From CAZFDT01 sp964518335 (lineage in GTDB: Bacteria; Planctomycetota; Phycisphaerae; Phycisphaerales; Phycisphaeraceae): a stretch of DNA of 25,704 nucleotides. Both the position numbers and the translations under genes were made by a program. Positions 6,212 through 14,195 of this stretch are shown piece after piece; position 1 is the stretch's first letter; each line of letters begins with the position of its first letter. Where the stretch lies: NCBI GenBank assembly GCA_964518335.1, contig CAZFDT010000070.1:1-25704 (forward strand). The letters run 5' to 3'. Under the pieces are notes generated by a model. It ran no database searches, was not told where the DNA came from, and worked only from the letters and a program-made list of their open reading frames with translations.

Positions 6212-7132
6212 ATGCTGTCATTGATGCCTGGCTTGCACGCCAATGACCTGAAGCGACGGCGAACGGTGGCCGTGGCAGGCCGGTTTGTCACGCTCGCCCA
6301 AGCCGGTGTGGCCGTGGAGCACTTCCCGCGCTACCTCAACACCAGGCATCAGCCTCACAGCGTGGACGTGGTCCTGTTCACCTGCGTGCGCGAGGGGCGC
6401 GGCGTTCACCGCATGGGACCCCAGGCGATCGACGTCGGCGCCGGCGACGTGGGCGTCACGCTCTACGGCCAGGAGCACGACCTGTTGACGAAGGGCGAGG
6501 GGATGGGTGTCACCAACGTCTATCTCGATCTGATGCGTCACCCGTTGCCCACGCTGCCGATGCCGTGGGACCGATGGATCGCGGGTTGGCTGCCGCCGCA
6601 TCGCGATCTGGTCGCCCCGCGACAGGGCCGGCTGCACCTGCGATTCGACCAACCGCGGCGGCTGTTCCAGTTGCTCGACTGGATGGTGCACGAGCAGGCC
6701 GAAGGCGACGCCGGCAGGCCACACACACTGACCCAACTGGTGGTGCTCCTGCTCGTTGAGATGGCTCGCGAAGCGGCGAGGTCGGGCTACGCGTGCATCG
6801 CAGATCAGACGCCCCGCGCTCCGGCGTGGCTGACCGAGGTACGCAGCTACCTGGACCGCCACGCCGACCAGCCCATCACCATGGCGGAACTGACCCGCCT
6901 CGCCGGTGTCCGCCCCGAACACCTCTGCCGCCGATTCAAGCAGTACGCCGGGCTGCCCCCGCTGACGTACCTGACCTTCCGCCGTGTCCAGGCCGCGGCA
7001 TGGCTGCTGCGCACCACCTCCATGTCTGTCACCGCCATCGCCCATCGCTGCGGTTTCGGCGATCTGAGCCACTTCAATCGCGTTTTCAAGCAGCGCCTGG
7101 GCCGATGCCCATCCGTGTACCGAGGCCGGTGA
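6212..7132 (+). CDS. AraC family transcriptional regulator
   Basis: This protein of about 306 residues has an N-terminal ligand-sensing cupin-like half and a C-terminal double helix-turn-helix. The DNA-binding half begins with TEVRSYLDRHADQPITMAEL, continues with the first HTH (LTRLAGVRPEHLCRRFKQYAG) and ends with the AraC signature SVTAIAHRCGFGDLSHFNRVFKQRLG. I chose the ATG at 6212. The next ATG (6224) and a TTG at 6185 are also possible, because no start has a good ribosome site. It is transcribed away from the PhyH/URO-D pair across a short intergenic gap, the usual layout for a local activator. The effector is probably a sugar or related metabolite, but that is inference. Confidence 0.88.
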   Translation: MLSLMPGLHANDLKRRRTVAVAGRFVTLAQAGVAVEHFPRYLNTRHQPHSVDVVLFTCVREGRGVHRMGPQAIDVGAGDVGVTLYGQEHDLLTKGEGMGVTNVYLDLMRHPLPTLPMPWDRWIAGWLPPHRDLVAPRQGRLHLRFDQPRRLFQLLDWMVHEQAEGDAGRPHTLTQLVVLLLVEMAREAARSGYACIADQTPRAPAWLTEVRSYLDRHADQPITMAELTRLAGVRPEHLCRRFKQYAGLPPLTYLTFRRVQAAAWLLRTTSMSVTAIAHRCGFGDLSHFNRVFKQRLGRCPSVYRGR

Positions 7133-7406
7133 TCCCGGCAGCCACCTATGCCGCAACAAGGCCTGCGGTGATGAAGGCGTTGTTCAAGCAACACCATCAC
7201 AGGAGGCCAAGGATGGCCTACCACGGCGGCGAGTGTGGTGCTTTCGGGCGGTGGGGGCGTCGCCCAGGTGACGCTGAGCATGAGCAAGAGCATGACGGGT
7301 TCGCGCTGCCATCGTTGGCTTCAGTCCTCGTCGCTCAGCTCGCAGGGCATCATGGTGCGTGAAACGCCGGTGGGCGAGTGCGCGTTGCAGGTCGCTCGCT
7401 TCGCGG

Positions 7407-8486
7407 TCAGGGGCTGCGTAGGGATCGGAGTCGGCGTGCGTCGAGCACCGTGAGGCTGTTGCCCGCGCGGGCGCCGACGTAAAGCAAGTCGCCGCGGCTG
7501 GCGATGCCATAGGCTTTTTTCAGCGAGGGATCGACCCAGGCGGCGACGAACCTGGGGTTGCGGCGGTCGGCGACGTTGACGATCGCCACGCCGTCGCCCT
7601 GCACCATGGGCAGATAGGCCCGATCGCCCACGACCACGCAACGATTGGGCTTGCCCAGTCGCTCATCCACGACTGTGGCGATGAGCCGTGGGTTGGCGGG
7701 GTTCGCCAGGTCCCAGACCAGAAAGGCGTTGGCGTCCCAGTTCACGGCGTAAAACACGTGGCCCACCATTTGGCCGCTCAAATGACCGATCGCCGGATCG
7801 TCGAGCACGTGGCGAACCAGGCGAGGGCGGGTCGGGTCTTTGACGTCGATCACCGCCAGACGATTGCGACGACCGAAGATCGTGCCGACCAAGGCGTAAT
7901 CGCCGCGGAGCAACACGCTGAACGGCCCGTCATCCTCCTCGGTCACCGCCACGGATCCGACGACCGTCGGAGTCGTCGGATCGCGCACGTCCACCACGAA
8001 CAGTTTTTTGGCGGTCAGGTGCGACACGTAACAATAGCCATCGCGGTAGGCGAGTTTGTAGAGCACGCCCCTGGTTCCAGGCTCGCCGAGGATCACCGAG
8101 CCAAGCAGGCGCACCGCGGTCTTGTCGCTGGCGTCGAGCACGAAGAGTCGCTGCGTGCCCTGTGATGCGAGGTAGAGCGTGTCGCCGTCGATGGCGAGTC
8201 CCGCCGCGTCCTCGAGCTGGGGATGGGTGAAGCTGGAGATCGTGCGGGGGTTGGCGGGATCGGCGATGGCGCAGATGGTGAGTCGTTTGCCGTCGCGGCA
8301 GGGGAGATAGGCGTAGTCGCCGTGCAGGTGCACGTCCTCGACGCCGTGCAGCGACACCGGGTCGACGAGCTGACCGACCATCGGCGATGAGGAGGATGAG
8401 GGTGACGTCATGACCTTGCCGTCCGCCTGCGCCGCAAGTGCGATCCCAAGGGTGATGGGCAAGGCGAAGCATAGTAGATGGTGCAT
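7407..8486 (-). CDS. secreted LVIVD-repeat beta-propeller protein
   Basis: This 359-residue protein has an N-terminal signal peptide (HHLLCFALPITLGIALAAQA) and a Ser-rich linker. At least six repeats of the LVIVD type follow, for example LTICAIADPANPRTISSF, LFVVDVRDPTTPTVVGSV, LAVIDVKDPTRPRLVRHV and VAIVNVADRRNPRFVAAW. These repeats build a beta-propeller in extracytoplasmic proteins. The ATG at 8486 lies 3 bases after the stop of the upstream LamG/PEP-CTERM gene (TGA TTG ATG), so the two are probably co-translated. No enzyme motif is visible, and a binding or structural role outside the cytoplasm is likely. An adjacent in-frame TTG (8489) could also start it. Confidence 0.82.
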   Translation of the reverse strand: MHHLLCFALPITLGIALAAQADGKVMTSPSSSSSPMVGQLVDPVSLHGVEDVHLHGDYAYLPCRDGKRLTICAIADPANPRTISSFTHPQLEDAAGLAIDGDTLYLASQGTQRLFVLDASDKTAVRLLGSVILGEPGTRGVLYKLAYRDGYCYVSHLTAKKLFVVDVRDPTTPTVVGSVAVTEEDDGPFSVLLRGDYALVGTIFGRRNRLAVIDVKDPTRPRLVRHVLDDPAIGHLSGQMVGHVFYAVNWDANAFLVWDLANPANPRLIATVVDERLGKPNRCVVVGDRAYLPMVQGDGVAIVNVADRRNPRFVAAWVDPSLKKAYGIASRGDLLYVGARAGNSLTVLDARRLRSLRSP

Positions 8487-8489
8487 CAA

Positions 8490-9380
8490 TCAGCCCCTGG
8501 ACTTTCGGCCGGACAGCGCCCAGGCCCCGATGATGCCGAGTGAAGCGGAGAGCAGCGTCGTGGGCTCGGGGATGGCGACCAGGCCGTTCTCATACAGGAA
8601 CGTGATGTCATCCTGGGTGAGCGCGGAGTTGAAGACGGCCACGTCATCGATGTAGCCCTTCCAGAAAGAGTTGGCCGCGCCATCGCTGCGGGAGAGGGTA
8701 TCGACGACGGTGGAGGGATTGGCTTCGTTGACGTAGGCTGAGGCGTTCCAGTTGACGCTGAAGGTTTGCAGGGCGCCGCCGTCGATGGAGATGCGGATCT
8801 GGTCGTTGGCGTAGTCGAAGATGGCGGCGACGAGGTGCCACTGGCCTGCGGCGAGAACCGTGGGATGGGTGGCCTCGCGGAAGCTCTCACCGGCCTGGCT
8901 TCGTCCACCGATGAGCAGCTTGCCCACGTTGCCTGCGTCATTGCGAACATTGGCCCAGAGGTTGCCCGCGCCGGGGTTGGACAATCCCACGCGCGAGAGG
9001 AAGAAGATGTTGTCGTACTGTCCGCCGCGCAGGTCGCCGGACTCGAAGCGGATCCAACTGGTGAGCGTGACCGCCGATGCACCGTTGATGGCCTGACCCA
9101 CGGTCTGGAACCCGAAGCCCATGCGATCGTCGGTGCCGTCAAACAGCAGCGATTTGTTGCCGCTGTAACTCAGAGGCACGACGCTGCTGAAGACCGGGCC
9201 GCTGGTCTGAGTGCCACCGCTGCCCTGCAACGTGCCCGTGACGCTGCCGAACTGCGGCGTCGTGTCGTCGTCGAGGAGGTAGGAGATGACCGGCAACGGC
9301 ACCGCATGAGCCGATCCGACCAGGGCCAGCAGCGTGGCCCCGGCGACGCCCAGCAAGCCGTTGAATGTGCTTCGTTCCAT
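8490..9380 (-). CDS. LamG-like lectin domain protein with PEP-CTERM sorting signal
   Basis: This 296-residue exported protein has a signal peptide at residues 1-26 (ending VGSAHA) and a concanavalin A/LamG-type domain from about 70 to 262. That domain shows SLLFDGTDDRMGFG, AVTLTSWIRFES, GQWHLVAAIFDYAN and YIDDVAVFNSALTQDDI. The C-terminus is a PEP-CTERM tail (AIPEPTTLLSASLGIIGAW, then SGRKSRG), the substrate signal for exosortase processing. A ribosome site AAAGGAC precedes the ATG at 9380, and a strong promoter lies at 9439-9466. It forms an operon with the downstream LVIVD-repeat gene. It is probably attached to or released at the cell surface and may bind glycans. No catalytic residues are evident. 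Confidence 0.88.
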   Translation of the reverse strand: MERSTFNGLLGVAGATLLALVGSAHAVPLPVISYLLDDDTTPQFGSVTGTLQGSGGTQTSGPVFSSVVPLSYSGNKSLLFDGTDDRMGFGFQTVGQAINGASAVTLTSWIRFESGDLRGGQYDNIFFLSRVGLSNPGAGNLWANVRNDAGNVGKLLIGGRSQAGESFREATHPTVLAAGQWHLVAAIFDYANDQIRISIDGGALQTFSVNWNASAYVNEANPSTVVDTLSRSDGAANSFWKGYIDDVAVFNSALTQDDITFLYENGLVAIPEPTTLLSASLGIIGAWALSGRKSRG

Positions 9381-9438
9381 CGCCCGTCCTTTCGAATCTA
9401 GAAGGTGAGTTCAAACATGAGGTACAAAACATGATTCA

Positions 9439-9466
9439 AATATACGGATTTCCGATGGTCTGTCAA
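9439..9466 (-). promoter_or_regulatory. sigma-70-type promoter of the LamG/LVIVD operon
   Basis: On the minus strand a perfect -35 box TTGACA (9466-9461) is followed after 16 bases by TATATT (9444-9439). Transcription would start near 9432, leaving a leader of about 50 bases before the ATG at 9380. Confidence 0.65.
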
Positions 9467-9638
9467 CGGGGAAGGAGGGGAGCCTGCAGAATCTCGCTGA
9501 CACGCGGGCATGGGCGCCGCCTCAAAAACCAGCCAAGAATCTGATATATATTGTTTATTTAGATGAATTTATGTCGAAGTTGTTGTTGGGATCGGTGTCG
9601 GCCCCGTGGGGGGCACTGTCGTGCGGAGTTAAAACAGG

Positions 9639-9667
9639 TTGAACTTGCGCCGGGTCTGTGTTACCAT
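9639..9667 (+). promoter_or_regulatory. candidate promoter of the LacI operon
   Basis: TTGAAC at 9639-9644 is followed by a 17-base spacer and TACCAT at 9662-9667. The start would fall near 9674, about 43 bases before the GTG at 9717. Confidence 0.45.
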
Positions 9668-9716
9668 GCCGATGTCGATTTATGGTGAGTACAAAGTCCT
9701 GGAGCATATTTGACCC

Positions 9717-10763
9717 GTGGCCACCACCATCACCCAGATCGCCAAGGAAGCGGGGGTTTCGATCAGCCTGGTGTCCAGGCTGCTGCGGGGCGACCCGAAC
9801 GCGAAGGTTTCGGCTCGCCGCCGGCAGGAAATCCTGCGCATCACGGATCGTCTGGGCGGGGTCACGCCCCGCAGGACCAGCCGCGTCAGAACGCGCGCCA
9901 GCGTTGTGCTGGTTCCCGTGAACCGGCTGTTCACCCCCGAATGGCTGCAGGCCAACGTCATGGGCAGCCAGAAAATGCGCTGCCTCGAGTCGGCGTTGCG
10001 CAGCCAGGGTCTGCGCCTGTACTTCACGTTTCTCGACGAAGCCGAGATGACCGACTCGCTGGCCCATTCCATTTATCACGGCGATTGCGACGCCCTGCTG
10101 ATGCTCGACCAGAACGTGTACGAGTGGTTCAGCGAGCTGTTACGCACGCGTCACTTTCCGCACGTGTCCACCGACCATCATGCGGAGCAGTACTGCGTCA
10201 ACACGGTGCACTCGCACGAGTCGGACGGTTTTCGCCAGGCGGTGGAGCATCTGCACGAGCTTGGGCATCGCCGCATCGGATTTGTGGGCACGCCCCAGCA
10301 CTACCGTTACCCCCTGGCCGTGGCCGCCATGACGGCGGCGGGACTGGCGATCGACGAAAGCCGCCATTGCTGGGTGGAGCCGCTGCAGGTCACGCAGGCC
10401 GTGACCGATCTTCGCCGCAACACGCGCCGGGCGTTCACCGATTGGCTGGACCAGCGCCACGACGCCACCGCCCTGATCTGCTCCAACGATGCGATCGCGC
10501 AGGGCGTGCTCGATGTCATGCAACAGCGCGGCCTGACGCCCGGCAGGGACCTGTCCATCGTCGGCCACGGCAACCACGAGCAGCGCGGCGTCGAGCCGGT
10601 CGCCGAACCTGTCATCACCACCGTCGATAATCCCGCCGAGCTGATCTCCCAGCGCGTCGCCGGCCTGCTCGTCAACCAGATCCGACACGGTCAGACTCAG
10701 ATCGTTCACGAACGCATTCCCACCACGCTGATCGTCCGACAAACCACTGGTCCGACGCCATGA
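9717..10763 (+). CDS. LacI family transcriptional regulator
   Basis: This 348-residue protein has an N-terminal LacI helix-turn-helix (TTITQIAKEAGVSISLVSRLL, residues 2-22, with a hinge helix around 40-55) and a periplasmic-binding-protein-like sensor domain. The sensor shows HELGHRRIGFVGTP, TALICSNDAIAQGVLDVM and the C-terminal ISQRVAGLLVNQI. Translation starts at the GTG at 9717 with GGAG 12 bases upstream. The final TGA overlaps the ATG of the pseudopilin gene (ATGA). Its place at the head of an operon ending in a DUF4091 secreted protein suggests that it controls use of a glycan breakdown product. VSRLL in place of the usual VSRVL is a minor variation. Confidence 0.9.
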   Translation: MATTITQIAKEAGVSISLVSRLLRGDPNAKVSARRRQEILRITDRLGGVTPRRTSRVRTRASVVLVPVNRLFTPEWLQANVMGSQKMRCLESALRSQGLRLYFTFLDEAEMTDSLAHSIYHGDCDALLMLDQNVYEWFSELLRTRHFPHVSTDHHAEQYCVNTVHSHESDGFRQAVEHLHELGHRRIGFVGTPQHYRYPLAVAAMTAAGLAIDESRHCWVEPLQVTQAVTDLRRNTRRAFTDWLDQRHDATALICSNDAIAQGVLDVMQQRGLTPGRDLSIVGHGNHEQRGVEPVAEPVITTVDNPAELISQRVAGLLVNQIRHGQTQIVHERIPTTLIVRQTTGPTP

Positions 10764-11533
10764 CCCATCGCCCCGCCTTTACCATCATCGAACTGCTCGT
10801 GGTGATCTCGATCATCGTGTTGTTGCTGGCGCTGTTGCTGCCGTCGTTGCAGAAGGCCCGCGAGTCCGGACGGACCTCCACCTGCCTGAGCAACCTGCGA
10901 CAGATCGGCATCGGGATGCAGGCCTACCTCGTCGATCAGCATCACGTCTATCCGCACTATCGTCATCCCAATCACGCCTCCATGGACCAGCGGCGGAGAT
11001 ACTGGTACCAGGTGCTGAACATCGGCAAGTATCTGGGCGGAGGGCAGGACTGGTGGACCAATCGCCTGCCGATCATGTTCTGCCCCTCGCACGATATTTA
11101 TCCCCTTGGGAACCTGACGATTGATCCGAACGTGGCCACGTTGCAGCAATGGGCCTATTTCTGGGGCGTGGCCAGCTATGGCATGACGATGTCGCTGGAG
11201 TGGGATGACCAAGCGCCGGGCGGCCCGGTGCGCATTACGCCCCGCGCCGACGACGTCAAGAGTCCCAGCCAGACGATCCTCGTCTCCGATTCGGCGTGGT
11301 ATCACGAGCCGCGTCGTGGCAGTCACTATCTCTACAACATCCCCGTCTCGTCGCGGGCGCTGGGCGATGACGGCGCGCTGTGGCCCCGACACAGCGGGGC
11401 GTGCAACGTCCTGTGGATCGACGGGCATGCCACGACGCACATGGCTCCCGCATCCAGCGAACCGGACACGCTCTACGATGCCCAGGCCCTGACGCGCATC
11501 ACCATCACGCCCAACTACTGGGACCGCCAGTAA
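10760..11533 (+). CDS. prepilin-type N-terminal cleavage/methylation domain protein (pseudopilin-like)
   Basis: This 257-residue protein begins with a type IV prepilin signal (MTHRPA then FTIIELLVVISIIVLLLAL). The Glu at position +5 after the expected cleavage is present, but Ala replaces the usual Gly before it. The remainder has CLSNLRQIGIGMQAYLVD, as in planctomycete pseudopilins, and near the end RHSGACNVLWIDGHATTH, an H-X9-DG-like motif. Proteins of this type are abundant in planctomycetes and often sit beside polysaccharide genes; their role is poorly known. The gene overlaps the LacI gene by 4 bases and is followed after 19 bases by the DUF4091 gene, so all three probably form one operon. 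Confidence 0.85.
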   Translation: MTHRPAFTIIELLVVISIIVLLLALLLPSLQKARESGRTSTCLSNLRQIGIGMQAYLVDQHHVYPHYRHPNHASMDQRRRYWYQVLNIGKYLGGGQDWWTNRLPIMFCPSHDIYPLGNLTIDPNVATLQQWAYFWGVASYGMTMSLEWDDQAPGGPVRITPRADDVKSPSQTILVSDSAWYHEPRRGSHYLYNIPVSSRALGDDGALWPRHSGACNVLWIDGHATTHMAPASSEPDTLYDAQALTRITITPNYWDRQ

Positions 11534-11552
11534 TCCCACAGGAACCACGCTC

Positions 11553-13970
11553 ATGCACGCCTGGCTCACGGTTGTCGCCGTCGCCGTCGCCGCTCTGTCA
11601 TTGGTCGGCGTTGTCGATGCCGCGCCGCGCAATGTGGCGTTGCACCGCCCGTATGTGCTGTCGCCGCAACCCAACTACGCACCCACGCGCAACGACGGCG
11701 ATGCCACTGATCTGACCGACGCGATCCACGTCGCTTCCAGCCCAGACGCACAGTTGTGGGAAGACCCGCGGGCTGTCGGTTGGTCGCGACCGAACCAGCC
11801 CATCGTCATCACGCTCGACTTGGGCCAGGGGCAAGCGATCCGCGGGACGGCGGTCCACACCGCGTTCGGGCGCGCCGGCGTCAGCGTCCCGCGATCCATC
11901 GCACTGCTGGTCAGCGACGACGGCGAGCACTTCCACCTCGTCGGCGATCTGATCCGTCTGAGCACCGCTCCCATGCCGCCCGCCTATGGAACCTACGCGC
12001 GGCACGTGTATCGCACCGATGCGCTGCAAACCCGCGGCCGATTCGTTCGCTTCGTCGTCGTGCCGTCCGGGCGATTCTTTTTCTGTGACGAGATCGAAGT
12101 GTTTGCAGCCGAGCGCGCCGTGGAGTCCGTCCCGGCCGGGCCGCGCGTGGAGATGTCGCAGATCATCGATCCGGGGCGCCTGACGCAACTGGGCGCCTAC
12201 GCACGCATCCGCACCGATCTGGAGACGGTGGAAGCGATGGATGAGCGATTCGCCGGGGACATCGCAGATCTCAGAGCCGAGCTTGCATCTCGTGAAGAGC
12301 TGGTGGCACACGACGGGGACTTCCGCGCCATCGTGCCGCTGAATGATCTGCATCGACGGGTGTTCGCGCTTCACGGCCGGGCGCTGGCGCGCTCGGGCGC
12401 CGCGCCGCTGACCGTCTGGCACAGCCCTCCCTATCAGATTCTCGATCCATTCGTCAGGCCTGGCGCCACGTTGCATCGCCTGTCGCTTGACCTGATGCTC
12501 AACGAACGTCGAGCCGAGGTGTTCAATCTCACCAACGCCGGGTCCCAGCCAGCGCGCGCGAGCTTTCGCGTGGACGACCTGCCCGGTGACGTGCGTGTGT
12601 ATGAGGTGCAGTCCGTCGATACGCGCGAGGGGAAGGTGTGCGCGTCGGCGCTGCTGCCGCTGGAAACGACGCAGGGCGGGTATGAAACGATCGTCGAGGC
12701 CGGCATGACGCGGCAGATTTGGCTGGCGATGGAGCCGCGCGACGTGGCCCCGGGCCAGCACGTGGGTCGCATTCGCATTCAAGCCGGCGACCTGCGCCAC
12801 GACGTGCGCTTCGAGCTGAACATCGCACCACTTCGTTTGCCCGATCGCACGCGCCTGGCGTTCAGCGGCTGGGACTACATCATCGACAAGTCGTACAGCA
12901 TCACGGAGCGGAACCAGCAAGCGGCGCGGCGGTTTGTGCTGGACGACGGCCTGGTCAACGGTGTGGAATGCGGGCCGCGGCACACACCGCTCCCCGGCGC
13001 CGAGGCATTCGATGACGAAGGCAATCTGATCGGCGTGATCGACTTCTCGCGATGGGATGCCTTTGTGTCGTTCTGGCCGGGCATGTCGCACTATCAGGCG
13101 TATCCGAACTTCAATCCGACCAGCACCTTCGGCGGCAAGAAGATCGGCACGCCCGAATTTGCGCGGGCGGTCAGCCAGTGGGCTTCGGCCTGGGCCGCCC
13201 ACAATCGCACGCTGGGTCTGCAGCCCGGCCAGGTCATCGTGCTGTTCATCGATGAACCGCGCGGCGACGAGTGGCTCGCCGCCTCCTACCACTTCGCTCA
13301 CGCCTTCCGTCAGGGCACGCGCGACATCCTCACCTTCACCGATCCGCACATCGACAGCATTCACAGCGAATGGGGCCGCAGACACATCGAGGCGTACGAC
13401 ATCGTCTGCCCGCACCTGCCGGCATTTGTGACACAGGACGAGCCCACGCAGCAGGCCTACGCCGACATCGCGAAGAACGGCCGGCAACTGTGGTTCTACA
13501 GTTGCAGTGGCCCGGTGCGCATGTTCGACCCGTCCTACTATCGCTTCCAGCCGTGGCACGCGTATCGCCACGGCGCCACCGGCTCGGCGTTCTGGGCCTT
13601 CGGCGACGCCGCCGGCGCCATGAGCTGGAACGAGTACCCGTCCTTCGGCCGCGAAAGTTTCACCCCGCTCTACATCGGCGCGACCGCCATCCACACTTCC
13701 AAGCACTTCGAGGCCACCCGCGAGGGCGTGATGGACTACGAGTACCTGCGCATGTTGGAGGACCGCGTCGCCGCGCTGCGCGGTTCGGCGCAGCATCGTC
13801 GCAACCTGCAGCGCGCCGAGCAACTGCTGCAGTCACTGCCCGCATCGCTGATCCGCGACGTCGAGTCCCGCTTCGGCAGGCGCGCCGATGACGACTGGCA
13901 CAACGCCTCCGCGCTGGCCGAGGAGGCGCGCAAGCAGGTGCTGGCTCTGCTGACCGAGCTGCAGCGGTGA
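11553..13970 (+). CDS. secreted discoidin-like/DUF4091 protein, putative glycoside hydrolase
   Basis: This 805-residue protein has a signal peptide (about residues 1-23, ending VVDA). An N-terminal F5/8-type-C-like domain follows (about 25-190), with ITLDLGQGQAIRGTAVHTAFG, SIALLVSDDGEHFHLVG and GRFVRFVVVPSGRFFF. A middle beta-sandwich region comes next, then a TIM-barrel-like C-terminal half. In that half are VIVLFIDEPRG, YDIVCPHLPAF and the DUF4091-type end YRHGATGSAFWAFGDAAGAM...REGVMDYEYLRMLEDRV. DUF4091 proteins are related to glycoside hydrolases; the Asp/Glu of IDEPRG could be catalytic. AGGA lies upstream of the ATG at 11553. It is the last gene of the LacI operon and is probably exported to act on a polysaccharide of unknown identity. 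Confidence 0.85.
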   Translation: MHAWLTVVAVAVAALSLVGVVDAAPRNVALHRPYVLSPQPNYAPTRNDGDATDLTDAIHVASSPDAQLWEDPRAVGWSRPNQPIVITLDLGQGQAIRGTAVHTAFGRAGVSVPRSIALLVSDDGEHFHLVGDLIRLSTAPMPPAYGTYARHVYRTDALQTRGRFVRFVVVPSGRFFFCDEIEVFAAERAVESVPAGPRVEMSQIIDPGRLTQLGAYARIRTDLETVEAMDERFAGDIADLRAELASREELVAHDGDFRAIVPLNDLHRRVFALHGRALARSGAAPLTVWHSPPYQILDPFVRPGATLHRLSLDLMLNERRAEVFNLTNAGSQPARASFRVDDLPGDVRVYEVQSVDTREGKVCASALLPLETTQGGYETIVEAGMTRQIWLAMEPRDVAPGQHVGRIRIQAGDLRHDVRFELNIAPLRLPDRTRLAFSGWDYIIDKSYSITERNQQAARRFVLDDGLVNGVECGPRHTPLPGAEAFDDEGNLIGVIDFSRWDAFVSFWPGMSHYQAYPNFNPTSTFGGKKIGTPEFARAVSQWASAWAAHNRTLGLQPGQVIVLFIDEPRGDEWLAASYHFAHAFRQGTRDILTFTDPHIDSIHSEWGRRHIEAYDIVCPHLPAFVTQDEPTQQAYADIAKNGRQLWFYSCSGPVRMFDPSYYRFQPWHAYRHGATGSAFWAFGDAAGAMSWNEYPSFGRESFTPLYIGATAIHTSKHFEATREGVMDYEYLRMLEDRVAALRGSAQHRRNLQRAEQLLQSLPASLIRDVESRFGRRADDDWHNASALAEEARKQVLALLTELQR

Positions 13971-14104
13971 CGACGCGCCTGGGTGACTGCCTGTGCCTCA
14001 CTCGGTCCGCCGACCGCGTGGCTCGGCCAGCATGTGCGGGGTGTGCGTCGCGCGGCACCCCACCTTGACACATCTATTGAGACGCCACAGCCTGGGCGCG
14101 GTTG

Positions 14105-14133
14105 TTGAAGGGGGGGCGGGGGATCGATATTCT
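14105..14133 (+). promoter_or_regulatory. candidate promoter of aspartate kinase
   Basis: TTGAAG at 14105-14110 is followed after 17 bases by TATTCT at 14128-14133, about 60 bases before the ATG at 14196. The same gap also holds a weak hairpin GGGGTG/CACCCC at 14038-14061 that could end the preceding operon. Confidence 0.4.
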
Positions 14134-14195
14134 GTTTCGCCCCTGCTGGGCCGGTTGTTGACGGCGGGGCATTGCCATTTGCAGGACACCCCGCC

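Larger units (their letters stand above)
9381..9716 (+). other. divergent control region between the LamG and LacI operons
   Basis: This 336-base gene-free stretch holds a minus-strand promoter (9439-9466), a plus-strand promoter (9639-9667) and an unusually AT-rich tract around 9538-9575 (GATATATATTGTTTATTTAG). Two direct copies of AAACATGA at 9413-9420 and 9427-9434 lie just downstream of the minus-strand promoter and could be a regulator site. The LacI gene next to it may act here. Confidence 0.6.

Noticed and set aside
7133..7406. small frames between the AraC and LVIVD genes on both strands
   Set aside because: They overlap the AraC gene or lack ribosome sites and recognisable motifs. 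The gap appears non-coding.
11598..13823. 741-codon minus-strand frame
   Set aside because: It is the shadow of the DUF4091 gene, caused by high third-position GC.
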